DNA of 7,236 nt from Actinomycetes bacterium (GTDB taxonomy: Bacteria; Actinomycetota; Acidimicrobiia; Acidimicrobiales; RAAP-2): NCBI GenBank assembly GCA_021805305.1, contig JAJZFO010000072.1:1-7236 (forward strand). The letters are read 5' to 3'. This document shows positions 1 to 5,787 of the stretch, piece by piece (position 1 is the stretch's first letter; every line of letters begins with the position of its first letter). Under the pieces are notes generated by a model. The model made no database searches and was not told where the DNA came from. It saw only the letters and a program-made list of their open reading frames with translations. The translations under genes were made by a program, and so were the position numbers.

Positions 1-218
1 AAGTGTTCGGCGAAGCTGAGGCGCTGCGCCTCGTGCACGAGGAAGTCGCGGTCCGCGTAGTGCGCCGACTGTTCGAGGATCTGCACCAGGTGGTCCGGCG
101 AGTTCTTCCACGTCGTGAAGGCCACGTCACCCACGACGACCTCGTGGGTCTCGTACGGCTGTCCGGGTGACGTGAGGTGGGCACGGACCTCGTGGGGTGA
201 ACGTGCGGCCGGCGACAT
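1..218 (-). CDS. Acyl-CoA synthetase / class I adenylate-forming enzyme, N-terminal fragment (runs off window)
   Basis: The reading frame is open from ATG (216-218) to the window edge, giving 72 residues of the N-terminus only. Residues 14-30 (HLTSPGQPYETHEVVVG) and the segment NSPDHLVQILEQS..DRDFLVHE..RLSFAEH (about 39-72) resemble the N-terminal lead-in of fatty-acyl-CoA ligases (ANL superfamily). In those enzymes a 'LT.PG.PFE' opening is followed by 'L......gdr.Flv.e..r.sfaE'. Such enzymes activate carboxylic acids with ATP and load them on CoA. The AMP-binding signature and catalytic Lys lie outside the window, so substrate class cannot be judged. The ATG overlaps the orn stop codon by one base (TGATG), which suggests translational coupling and a shared transcript. 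The nearest SD-like GGAG (232-235) lies 13 nt upstream of the ATG, farther than usual, which fits reinitiation. The assignment rests on remembered family resemblance and is moderately secure. Confidence 0.68.
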   Translation of the reverse strand, partial: MSPAARSPHEVRAHLTSPGQPYETHEVVVGDVAFTTWKNSPDHLVQILEQSAHYADRDFLVHEAQRLSFAEH

Positions 219-775
219 CAGTCCGACGTTACTCCAGCGCCGCCGGGGCGAAATAGGGTCGAACGGTAGTGCACCAGCTCGGCGATGGATTCCTTGATGT
301 CGTCGAGGGCCCGGTGCGTCGTGGCCTTCTCGGGCTGGGCGCCGATGACGTCGGGGTGCCAGCGACGGGCCAATTCCTTGAGGGTGGAGACGTCGACGTT
401 GCGGTAGTGGAAGAAGTTCTCGAGTTCGGGCATGTACTCCTCGAGGAAGCGCCGATCCGTGCCGATGGAGTTGCCGCAGAGGGGGACGCTGCGCGCTTCG
501 GGCAGGTGCGTCTTCATGAACTCCAGGGTCGCGAGTTCGGCGTCGCGCACGCTGATGGTCGACGCGCTGATGGCCGGGAGCAGTCCCGACTTGGTGTGCA
601 TCTCGGTGACGAAGTCGCCCATCTCGGCGAGCTGTTCGGGCGTCGCGTGGATGACGAGGTCGGGCCCCTCGGCCACGACGTTCAGGTGATCGTCGGTGAT
701 GATGGTGGCGATTTCGACGATGACGTGGCGACGGGGTTCGAGGCCCGTCATTTCTAAGTCCATCCAAGCGAGCAT
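218..775 (-). CDS. orn: Oligoribonuclease (DEDDh 3'-5' exoribonuclease)
   Basis: 185 residues, the normal length for Orn. This cytoplasmic enzyme degrades 2-5-nt RNAs (nanoRNAs, and pGpG in species using c-di-GMP) to mononucleotides, finishing mRNA decay. All DEDDh catalytic positions are visible. The first Exo motif WMDLEMTGL supplies D6 and E8, the second GNSIGTDRRFLEEYMPELE supplies D107, and the third THRALDDIKES supplies H154 and D159. The stretch HYRNVDVSTLKELARRW (about 123-139) is near-identical to that of characterised proteobacterial Orn. The ATG at 775 leaves the usual three or so residues before the first motif. A second in-frame ATG (codon 5) would start right at the Trp-Met-Asp motif and is less likely. 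There is no useful SD; a -10 element six nt upstream suggests a leaderless mRNA. It is divergent from dut and overlaps the downstream ligase gene by one base. Confidence 0.97.
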   Translation of the reverse strand: MLAWMDLEMTGLEPRRHVIVEIATIITDDHLNVVAEGPDLVIHATPEQLAEMGDFVTEMHTKSGLLPAISASTISVRDAELATLEFMKTHLPEARSVPLCGNSIGTDRRFLEEYMPELENFFHYRNVDVSTLKELARRWHPDVIGAQPEKATTHRALDDIKESIAELVHYRSTLFRPGGAGVTSD

Positions 776-781
776 CCTGTG

Positions 782-787
782 AGACTA
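782..787 (-). promoter_or_regulatory. Putative -10 element (TAGTCT) of the orn transcript
   Basis: On the minus strand TAGTCT ends six nt before the orn ATG at 775. A TANNNT hexamer at this distance would place transcription initiation at or next to the A of the start codon, as in leaderless actinobacterial genes. No clear -35 is seen. The only SD-like bases (CAGG) directly touch the ATG and are too close to act. The inference rests on spacing and on the matching arrangement for dut on the other strand. Confidence 0.45.
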
Positions 788-812
788 GCCAAGTGGCGCG
801 CCGCCGAGGCAA

Positions 813-818
813 TAGTGT
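813..818 (+). promoter_or_regulatory. Putative -10 element (TAGTGT) of the dut transcript
   Basis: TAGTGT fits TANNNT and ends seven nt before the ATG at 826, so transcription would begin at or next to that ATG and give a leaderless dut mRNA. The alternative is initiation at GTG 817, which has GAGG (806-809) seven nt upstream; that would require a promoter farther upstream. The two readings are mutually exclusive for this hexamer. A transcription start site map would separate them. Confidence 0.45.
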
Positions 819-825
819 GCCGACT

Positions 826-1257
826 ATGCAGATTCACATTCGACGCCTCCACCCCGCCGCCGTGACCCCCGCACCCCAGCACCCGGGTGACGCGGGGGTC
901 GACCTGGTCGCGGTCGAGGACTGCGACCTCGCGCCGCTCGCGCGCGCGACGGTGGCGACGGGCGTCAGCGTCGCGATCCCCGACGGGTACGCCGGACTGG
1001 TCCTGCCCCGCAGCGGCTTGGCGTCTCGCTTCGGCGTCACCTGCGCCAACGCCCCCGGACTGATCGACGCGGGGTACCGCGGTGAGGTCAAGGTGGCGCT
1101 GGTGAACCTCGATCCGACTGACCGTTACCAGGTCCGCGCGGGGGACCGGATAGCGCAACTGCTCGTCGTCGAAGTCCCGACCCTGACCTTCGTGGAGGTG
1201 GCCGAGTTACCCGCGTCGACCCGCGGCGACGGAGGTTTCGGCAGTACGGGTCGCTGA
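826..1257 (+). CDS. dut: Deoxyuridine 5'-triphosphate nucleotidohydrolase (dUTPase)
   Basis: 143 residues from ATG 826, typical of homotrimeric dUTPases. The enzyme hydrolyses dUTP to dUMP and PPi, keeping uracil out of DNA and supplying dUMP for thymidylate synthesis. All five family motifs occur in order: DAGVDL (22-27); PRSGLA (61-66), whose Ser/Arg contact phosphates; GLIDAGYRGEV (78-88), with catalytic-water Asp81 and stacking Tyr84; AGDRIAQ (105-111); and the C-terminal arginine/glycine flap RGDGGFGSTGR (133-143), which closes over the substrate and ends the protein. Start choice: the frame is open further upstream to GTG 793, but the family begins close to 'M.I.I.RL.P'. ATG 826 (leaderless) and GTG 817 (SD GAGG, spacing 7) are both plausible and differ by three residues. 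It is divergent from orn, with tRNA-Gly 70 nt downstream. Confidence 0.96.
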   Translation: MQIHIRRLHPAAVTPAPQHPGDAGVDLVAVEDCDLAPLARATVATGVSVAIPDGYAGLVLPRSGLASRFGVTCANAPGLIDAGYRGEVKVALVNLDPTDRYQVRAGDRIAQLLVVEVPTLTFVEVAELPASTRGDGGFGSTGR

Positions 1258-1311
1258 CGCCCACTTCGTTACGAATTGATGTCGGGTGGTGGGGGACTCC
1301 GACGTATCGGC

Positions 1312-1317
1312 TACACT
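1312..1317 (+). promoter_or_regulatory. Putative -10 element (TACACT) for tRNA-Gly
   Basis: TACACT matches TANNNT and ends 10 nt before the mature tRNA 5' end. That would give a very short 5' leader for RNase P to remove. No good -35 (TTGACA-like) is seen 16-18 nt upstream; the closest, TTGATG at 1276-1281, is 30 nt away, too far to pair with it. Confidence 0.4.
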
Positions 1318-1327
1318 GGGTCACCAC

Positions 1328-1403
1328 GCGGACGTAGCTCAGTTGGTAGAGCGCGACCTTGCCAAGGTCGAGGTCGCCGGTTCGAGCCCGGTCGTCCGCT
1401 CCA
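1328..1403 (+). tRNA. tRNA-Gly, anticodon GCC, CCA encoded
   Basis: A full 76-nt cloverleaf can be folded by eye. The acceptor stem is GCGGACG (1328-1334) with CGTCCGC (1393-1399). The D arm is GCTC/GAGC (1337-1340, 1349-1352) with loop AGTTGGTA. The anticodon stem CGACC/GGTCG (1354-1358, 1366-1370) encloses TTGCCAA, with anticodon GCC at 1361-1363. The variable loop is AGGTC. The T arm GCCGG/CCGGT (one G-T pair) has loop TTCGAGC. Discriminator T1400 is followed by genomically encoded CCA. It reads GGC/GGT glycine codons, which dominate in this GC-rich sequence. The binding-protein gene starts 50 nt downstream, with no terminator-like hairpin and T-run between. Confidence 0.98.
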
Positions 1404-1441
1404 GTACGCAGTTGCACTGGCCCATCGAAGAAGTGAAGATT

Positions 1442-1448
1442 AGGGGAG
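1442..1448 (+). promoter_or_regulatory. Shine-Dalgarno site of the binding-protein gene
   Basis: AGGGGAG lies five nt before ATG 1454. This fixes the start of the binding protein at 1454 and shows that this mRNA has a 5' leader, unlike the orn and dut mRNAs proposed here. The frame is open upstream through the tRNA, but that part is not coding. Confidence 0.7.
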
Positions 1449-1453
1449 ATTCA

Positions 1454-2335
1454 ATGAAGCGAATGATCCGTATGCGCTCTGCGTTCGTCGTCGTGGGGGC
1501 CGCTTCTTTGCTCGCCTCCTCGATGGTGTCGGTGGCCGGCGCCAGCCCTACCTCGGGTTCCTATAACGCCAAGGACGCCAAGCTGGTGCCCGCGGCGTAC
1601 AAGAATATGACGCTCCAGGTCGCGACCGACGCGTCGTACCCGCCCGACGAGTACCTCAGTGGCTCGACCATCGTGGGCTTCGACCTCGATTTGATGAAGG
1701 CCCTGGGCGTCACGCTGGGCATCAAGTACCAGGAGAACAACGTCACGTTCTCCACCATCCTCGGTGGCATCACCGGTGGCCGCTACCAGATCGGCAATTC
1801 GTCCTTCACCGATGAGAAGTCGCGGGAGAAGTCCGTGAACTTCGTGGACTACTTCCAGGCCGGTGAGGGTGTCTACGTGACGCGCACCTCGAAGTACGTG
1901 TTCAAGAACCTGCAGAGTTTTTGCGGCACCACCGTCGCGGTCGAGGCGGGTACTTCAGAGTTGACTGACGCCTCCGCGGTGAAGTGCGCCAACGGCAAAA
2001 AGGTGACCGTCGAATCCTTCGCCAACCAGAACACCGCCAACTTGGCCGTCAGCTCGGGTCACGCGCAGTTCGGGTTCCTCGACAGCCAGGTCGCGAGCTA
2101 CGTCGTGTCGATCTCCCACGGGCAATTCAAGTTGACCGGCCAGCCGATCAACGTCTTCCCCTACGGCATCGCGACGGCCAAGACGCCCACGGGTCTCCAG
2201 TTGGCCAAGGCCATTCAGGCCGCCTTTAAGACCATGGTGGCCAACGGGACCTACGCCGCAATCCTCAAGAAGTGGGGCGTGTCCGGTGGGGCGATTCCGG
2301 CCGCGAAGATGACCCTCAACGGCGCTAAGTCGTAA
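1454..2335 (+). CDS. Polar amino-acid ABC transporter, substrate-binding protein (SBP family 3)
   Basis: 293 residues. It is the extracytoplasmic receptor of the importer encoded with the next two genes. A Sec-type signal peptide is visible: basic MKRMIRMR, hydrophobic core about 9-27, and a likely signal peptidase I site after A30 (VAGA/SP). There is no lipobox cysteine. The mature part follows the family 3 pattern: strand LQVATDASYPPDEY (54-67), GFDLDLMKALG (75-85), then TDEKSREKSVNFVDYFQAG (119-137). Its Arg124 aligns with the arginine that binds the ligand carboxylate in this family. A second-lobe segment VAVEAGTSEL (161-170) follows, and a C-terminal Y-A-x-I-L-x-K-W-G-V motif (268-276). 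Cys157 and Cys178 in the second lobe could form a disulfide. The ligand cannot be told from sequence; glutamate/glutamine, arginine and cystine are all possible. Eighteen nt separate its TAA from the permease ATG, and tRNA-Gly lies immediately upstream. Confidence 0.93.
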   Translation: MKRMIRMRSAFVVVGAASLLASSMVSVAGASPTSGSYNAKDAKLVPAAYKNMTLQVATDASYPPDEYLSGSTIVGFDLDLMKALGVTLGIKYQENNVTFSTILGGITGGRYQIGNSSFTDEKSREKSVNFVDYFQAGEGVYVTRTSKYVFKNLQSFCGTTVAVEAGTSELTDASAVKCANGKKVTVESFANQNTANLAVSSGHAQFGFLDSQVASYVVSISHGQFKLTGQPINVFPYGIATAKTPTGLQLAKAIQAAFKTMVANGTYAAILKKWGVSGGAIPAAKMTLNGAKS

Positions 2336-2353
2336 CGAAACACACGTCGTCGC

Positions 2354-3370
2354 ATGAGCTCGACGGAGGGGGAGAGCGAGACGAGTCCTGAGGTAGTGCC
2401 GCTACGGCACTACGGACGCTGGACGGGTATCGCCGTGACCTTGGTGGTCGTGGCGATGATCGTCCACACCCTGATCTCGAAGGTGCCCGATCCGACGGGG
2501 CGCACGACGTGTCAGCTGAGCGGTGGCCGGCGGGTCTGCGAGCCGGCGCTGGTGTGGCGCTACAGCTGGAACACCGTGGGTCGCTACCTCTTCGACCCGT
2601 TGGTGGTCAAGGGCATCTGGCTGACCCTGCAGATCACGTTGTGGGCCATGGTGATTGGCATCTCGCTCGGTCTGCTTATCGCGATCATGCGCCTGTCGCG
2701 GAGTCGACTCCTCTCAGGAATCGCGTGGTCCTACACCTGGTTCTTTCGCGGTACGCCGGTCCTCATCCAACTCTTCTTCTGGTTCGCGATCAGCATCCCC
2801 TACCCGCACCTCACCCTCGGCCTGCCCTTCCTCCCGGTGACCTTCGCCCATATCAACTCGGTGCGGCTCCTGGGCGCGATGAACGCCGCGATCATCGGGC
2901 TGGGACTCAATGAGGCGGCGTACTTCTCCGAGATCGCGCGCGCCGGGCTCATCTCGGTTGACGAAGGTCAGATTGAGGCGGCGACGTCAATCGGGATGAC
3001 GCCCGCGCAGACGATGCGCCTGGTCATCTTGCCCCAGGCGATGCGCGTGATCATCCCGCCGACGGGTAACGAAGTGATCTCGATGCTGAAGACCAGTTCC
3101 TTGGCCTCGGCGATCGGGGTCATGGAATTGACGGGGGCCACCCAAGCGATCGCGGCCGCCAACTTCGACACGGTGCCCCTCTTGATCGTCGCGAGCCTCT
3201 GGTACCTCTTCGCCACGACGCTGATGTCGATCGGTCAGTTCTACGTGGAGCGCCACTACGCGCGGGGCTCGCTGCGCACCCAGCCGCTCACTCCGATCCA
3301 GCGGCTACGTCGCGACCTGCGGGGCTTCTCCGCACGGGTGGGCGCGAGGGGTGAGGCGGTGGCGCGGTGA
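2354..3370 (+). CDS. Polar amino-acid ABC transporter, permease (His/Glu/Gln/Arg family)
   Basis: 338 residues, well above the ~220-250 of a minimal permease of this family. An N-terminal extension contributes an extra membrane segment (about 25-42). It is followed by an extracytoplasmic stretch of about 40 residues with two cysteines (C53, C62) before the core transmembrane domain (about 84-300). The core has the conserved [12 protein letters not shown] (129-140). Its EAA loop, [20 protein letters not shown] (208-227), is the cytoplasmic coupling helix that docks on the ATPase. A basic tail (about 303-338) follows. In this family two permease copies, identical or paired, form the channel; only one permease gene is present here, so a homodimer is inferred. 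The start ATG lacks an SD, and a GGAGGGGGAG run lies just inside the gene (2365-2374). GTG 2396 is a weaker alternative start. Its TGA overlaps the ATPase GTG (GTGA), indicating translational coupling. Confidence 0.95.
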   Translation: MSSTEGESETSPEVVPLRHYGRWTGIAVTLVVVAMIVHTLISKVPDPTGRTTCQLSGGRRVCEPALVWRYSWNTVGRYLFDPLVVKGIWLTLQITLWAMVIGISLGLLIAIMRLSRSRLLSGIAWSYTWFFRGTPVLIQLFFWFAISIPYPHLTLGLPFLPVTFAHINSVRLLGAMNAAIIGLGLNEAAYFSEIARAGLISVDEGQIEAATSIGMTPAQTMRLVILPQAMRVIIPPTGNEVISMLKTSSLASAIGVMELTGATQAIAAANFDTVPLLIVASLWYLFATTLMSIGQFYVERHYARGSLRTQPLTPIQRLRRDLRGFSARVGARGEAVAR

Positions 3371-4131
3371 GCGAACCGATGGTCGAGGCGCGCGGCGTCA
3401 CGAAGTCCTACGGTTCGCTGCACGTGCTGAAGGGACTGGACCTGGTCGTGGAGCGCGGGGAGGTGACTTGTCTCATCGGGCCCTCGGGCTCGGGCAAGTC
3501 GACCTTCCTGCGGTGCATCAACCACCTCGAACAGCACGACGCCGGGGTGCTGCGCGTGGAGGGCCAACTCGTCGGTTACGAATTGCGTCACGACAAGCTC
3601 TACGAGCGCAGCCCCAAGCAGATCTGCGACCAGCGCGCCAACATCGGCATGGTGTTCCAGCGCTTCAATCTCTTCCAGCACCTGACCGTGCTCGAGAACA
3701 TCACCATCGGTCAGGAGAAGGTCAAGGGCGTGGCCGAGGACGCCGCGCGCCGCCGGGCGCGCGAACTCCTCGAACGGGTGGGCCTCGACGCGAAGGAGAA
3801 GGCGTACCCGGTCCAATTGAGTGGGGGGCAACAACAGCGCGTGGCGATCGCGCGGGCGTTGGCGATGGAGCCCAAACTCATGCTGTTCGACGAACCGACC
3901 TCGGCGCTCGATCCCGAGTTGGTGGGCGAGGTCCTCGACGTCATGCGCGACCTGGCCCAGAGCGGCATGACCATGATCGTGGTGACCCACGAGATGGGCT
4001 TCGCCCGCGAGGTCGCCAATTCGGTCTATTTCTTAGACCACGGCGTCATCGAGGAGTCCGGTACGCCCGCTGAGGTGCTGGGGAATCCGCGCACGGAGCG
4101 TTTGCGCAACTTCCTGTCGAAAGTCCTGTGA
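3367..4131 (+). CDS. Polar amino-acid ABC transporter, ATP-binding protein
   Basis: 254 residues, the usual length of GlnQ/HisP-type ATPases. It dimerises on the cytoplasmic face of the permease and drives import by ATP hydrolysis. Motifs visible: Walker [10 protein letters not shown] (38-46), Q-loop Gln98 (VFQ), ABC signature LSGGQ (151-155), Walker B LMLFDEP (171-177) with catalytic Glu176, D-loop SALD (179-182) and H-loop His208. Between the Walker A helix and the Q-loop is the longer '[19 protein letters not shown]' segment (68-86). This stretch is shared by an actinobacterial-type branch of polar amino-acid importers and is absent from minimal GlnQ proteins. The GTG 3367 start overlaps the permease TGA and has GAGG (3353-3356) ten nt upstream. 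ATG 3379 is possible but has no SD. It is the last gene of the operon. Confidence 0.96.
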   Translation: MSEPMVEARGVTKSYGSLHVLKGLDLVVERGEVTCLIGPSGSGKSTFLRCINHLEQHDAGVLRVEGQLVGYELRHDKLYERSPKQICDQRANIGMVFQRFNLFQHLTVLENITIGQEKVKGVAEDAARRRARELLERVGLDAKEKAYPVQLSGGQQQRVAIARALAMEPKLMLFDEPTSALDPELVGEVLDVMRDLAQSGMTMIVVTHEMGFAREVANSVYFLDHGVIEESGTPAEVLGNPRTERLRNFLSKVL

Positions 4132-4134
4132 CGT

Positions 4135-4160
4135 GACGGCGTGGGCGCACCGACGCGGTC
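4135..4160 (+). terminator. Imperfect GC-rich hairpin after the ABC operon (weak terminator candidate)
   Basis: GAC-G-GCGT-GG, loop GCGCA, CC-g-ACGC-G-GTC can fold into an imperfect stem with one G-G mismatch and a one-base bulge, starting three nt after the ATPase stop. There is no T-run behind it. It could slow polymerase or protect the 3' end, but it is not a canonical intrinsic terminator. Confidence 0.22.
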
Positions 4161-4168
4161 GAGTTGTC

Positions 4169-4174
4169 TAGGCT
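4169..4174 (+). promoter_or_regulatory. Possible -10 element (TAGGCT) of the hydrolase gene
   Basis: TAGGCT fits TANNNT. A transcript starting about seven nt later (near 4181) would begin just before the hydrolase SD (GAGG, 4186-4189, seven nt before ATG 4197). No -35 is recognised. The hydrolase could instead be transcribed by read-through from the ABC operon, since only 65 nt separate the two coding regions. Confidence 0.28.
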
Positions 4175-4196
4175 GGCGCACGAACGAGGCGGTGCG

Positions 4197-5123
4197 ATGA
4201 TCCATCCCGACTACGAGAAGTATTTGCGGACGCTACCGGAATCGGTCGCGCACCCCTCGACGCTGTCGACGCCGCAGCGGCGCGCGGAGTACCGCGAACG
4301 CGCCTTGCGCCAGGGCGGACCGCGCGAGGAGATGGCCGAGGTCGTCGACGGTGTCCTGCACCTCGAGGGTCGTGACCTGCGTTACCGCTTGTTCGTCCCG
4401 CACGAGGAGCGCGGCGACGCCCTGGTGGTGTACTTCCACGGGGGTTCCTTCGTCTTTGGCGACCTCGACACCCACGACGCGCTGTGTCGACGACTGGCCA
4501 AGGACACCTCGATGCGGTTCCTCGCGGTCGAGTACCGCTTGGCCCCCGAGCACCCGTTCCCGGCCGCCGTCGACGACGCCGTCGACGCGCTGCGCTACGT
4601 GAGCGCGCACGTGGGGGACGTCGCGGGAGCGAACACCAAACTCATCGCGATGGGCGACTCGGCCGGGGCGTCACTGGTCGCCGTGGCCGCCGCCGCCACG
4701 CGCCACGACCTGGCCCTGGCCGGTCAGGTTCTGATCTACCCCACCCTCGGCCCCGAGGTGATGACCGATTCCTCACACCGTTACGCGACCGGGTACATCT
4801 TGGAGATCGAGCACCTGCGCTACGACTACCAGCAATACCTGGGCGCCTTCGCTGACCACACCGATCCGCGCGTGACGCCCCTCTTCGCCGCCGACCTCAC
4901 GGGGGCGCCCAGCGCCATCGTCGTGGTGGCCGAGTGCGACCCGCTACGCGACGAGGCGATCGCCTACGCCGGACTGCTCGAGCACTTTGGCGTGCGCGTC
5001 GAGATCCTCGAAGCCGAGGGCATGCTGCACGGTTTCCTGCGGATGGGCCACGTGGTGCCCGACGCCCTCGACATCGTCGACGACGTGGCGACCCACTTGA
5101 GTCAGTACGTGGCTAACGCCTAG
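4197..5123 (+). CDS. Alpha/beta hydrolase, HSL-family esterase/lipase
   Basis: 308 residues, the normal size for bacterial hormone-sensitive-lipase-type (family IV) carboxylesterases, which hydrolyse short to medium acyl esters. The oxyanion-hole motif VVYFHGGSF has HGG at 81-83, with Ser instead of the third Gly of classic HGGG. It is followed by the conserved EYRLAPEHPFPAA (112-124). The nucleophile elbow GDSAG places Ser155, the acid is Asp248 (ECDPLRDE), and the base is His278 (GMLHGF), so the triad is complete. There is no signal peptide, so it is cytoplasmic. The start is ATG 4197, with GAGG seven nt upstream; the frame opens earlier at TTG 4164 without support. The N-terminal ~50 residues resemble the helical cap of this family. 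Its substrate is unknown. The stop codon shares CTAG with the stop of the convergent repressor gene, leaving no room for a terminator between them. Confidence 0.92.
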   Translation: MIHPDYEKYLRTLPESVAHPSTLSTPQRRAEYRERALRQGGPREEMAEVVDGVLHLEGRDLRYRLFVPHEERGDALVVYFHGGSFVFGDLDTHDALCRRLAKDTSMRFLAVEYRLAPEHPFPAAVDDAVDALRYVSAHVGDVAGANTKLIAMGDSAGASLVAVAAAATRHDLALAGQVLIYPTLGPEVMTDSSHRYATGYILEIEHLRYDYQQYLGAFADHTDPRVTPLFAADLTGAPSAIVVVAECDPLRDEAIAYAGLLEHFGVRVEILEAEGMLHGFLRMGHVVPDALDIVDDVATHLSQYVANA

Positions 5124-5734
5124 GTGGCGTCGTCGAGGGGCGCGTCGAGCCCGGTGATCACGGCTTCGACGAAATCGCGAAAGACCCGGTCGCGGTCCGA
5201 CGCGAAGTTGATGCCCAGGATCTCGAGGGCGACGTAGCCGTGCACCGCCGCCCAGAGTTGTTGGGCCACGTCGACGTAGGAACGGCCGGGGAACACTCCG
5301 ACGTCGGTGCAGCGTCGCACCTGTCCGGTGAGGATCTCGAAACCCTTGGCGGCCACGTACATCGTCTCGGCCGCGGGGACGTACCCCACGAACTGGTGGA
5401 GGAACATGACCGTGTAGTGGCTACGGTGCGCGAGAGCGAAGTCGCGGTAGGCCATCGAACCCGCGACCAGGGTGGTGCGCGCGTCGTCGACGGTGACGTC
5501 GGCCCACGTCGCGAGCAGCGCGAAACCGTCGACCATGATGGCGTCGAGCACGCCGTCCTTACCGCCGAAGTGGTTGTAGATGGACATGGGCGCCACGCCG
5601 GCGCGACGCGCCAACGCGCGCACCGTGAGGCCCTCGGGCCCCTCCTCGGTCATCAGGGCGAGCGCCGCGCGGAGCACGAGCGACGGGATCTCCTCGGACG
5701 CGGTGCGCAGTGGACGGGGTGGCATCATGGCCAT
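5120..5734 (-). CDS. TetR/AcrR-family transcriptional repressor with WHG-type C-terminal domain
   Basis: 204 residues, typical of TetR regulators. The N-terminal DNA-binding domain (about 14-63) has the helix-turn-helix LTVRALARRAGVAPMSIYNHF (36-56) followed by GGKDGVLDAI. The rest is an all-helical ligand/dimer domain in which LWAAVHGYVALEI (160-172) carries the W...HG pattern of the TetR 'WHG' C-terminal family. It presumably binds the palindrome at 5737-5751 as a dimer and represses both the divergent MFS exporter and itself until a ligand releases it. No SD precedes any of the clustered ATGs at 5734, 5728 and 5725. A TACTAT (5733-5738) ends seven nt before ATG 5725, so a leaderless mRNA starting at codon 4 is possible; the longest frame is given here. 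Its stop overlaps that of the convergent hydrolase. Confidence 0.93.
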   Translation of the reverse strand: MAMMPPRPLRTASEEIPSLVLRAALALMTEEGPEGLTVRALARRAGVAPMSIYNHFGGKDGVLDAIMVDGFALLATWADVTVDDARTTLVAGSMAYRDFALAHRSHYTVMFLHQFVGYVPAAETMYVAAKGFEILTGQVRRCTDVGVFPGRSYVDVAQQLWAAVHGYVALEILGINFASDRDRVFRDFVEAVITGLDAPLDDAT

Positions 5735-5736
5735 AG

Positions 5737-5751
5737 TAGAACGTCGTTCTA
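5737..5751. promoter_or_regulatory. Palindromic operator, TAGAACG-T-CGTTCTA
   Basis: A perfect 7+1+7-bp inverted repeat lies in the gap between the repressor and exporter genes. It overlaps the exporter -10 (5750-5755) and the likely repressor -10 (5733-5738). Size and symmetry suit a TetR dimer, and its position would block RNA polymerase at both promoters. Binding by the adjacent repressor is inferred from position. Confidence 0.8.
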
Positions 5752-5755
5752 TAAT
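5750..5755 (+). promoter_or_regulatory. -10 element (perfect TATAAT) of the MFS exporter gene
   Basis: An exact TATAAT in GC-rich DNA, placing the transcript start near 5762 and giving a leader of about 38 nt that contains the exporter SD. No TTGACA-like -35 is seen at 16-18 nt; that position falls in the repressor's first codons. The element shares two bases with the operator palindrome. Confidence 0.65.
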
Positions 5756-5787
5756 TGAGGTACTACTGACTTCACTGGTCGGCGATG

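Noticed and set aside
793..825. Upstream extension of dut to GTG 793
   Set aside because: The added residues are not part of the dUTPase fold, and GTG 793 has no SD; ATG 826 or GTG 817 fits the family start better.
1265..1275. 11-bp palindrome TTCGT-T-ACGAA after dut
   Set aside because: Too short for a terminator (effective stem of four with a three-base loop, no T-run), and no regulator nearby suggests an operator. Likely chance.
1385..1403. tRNA 3' end as an integration (att) site
   Set aside because: No integrase gene and no second copy of the tRNA 3' sequence was noticed in the window; the downstream genes look like ordinary chromosomal genes.
1286..1453. In-frame 56-codon upstream extension of the binding protein
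   Set aside because: It would translate straight through tRNA-Gly. The SD at 1442-1448 and the signal peptide fix the start at 1454.
1404..1453. T-box or riboswitch-like leader controlling the importer
   Set aside because: The leader is only 50 nt and shows no T-box consensus, specifier stem or terminator/antiterminator pair.
3256..3990. 244-codon open frame on the minus strand, and 240-codon plus-frame shadow at 3351-4073
   Set aside because: Both overlap the ATPase gene, which has every ABC motif. The shadows have no recognisable domain and biased composition.
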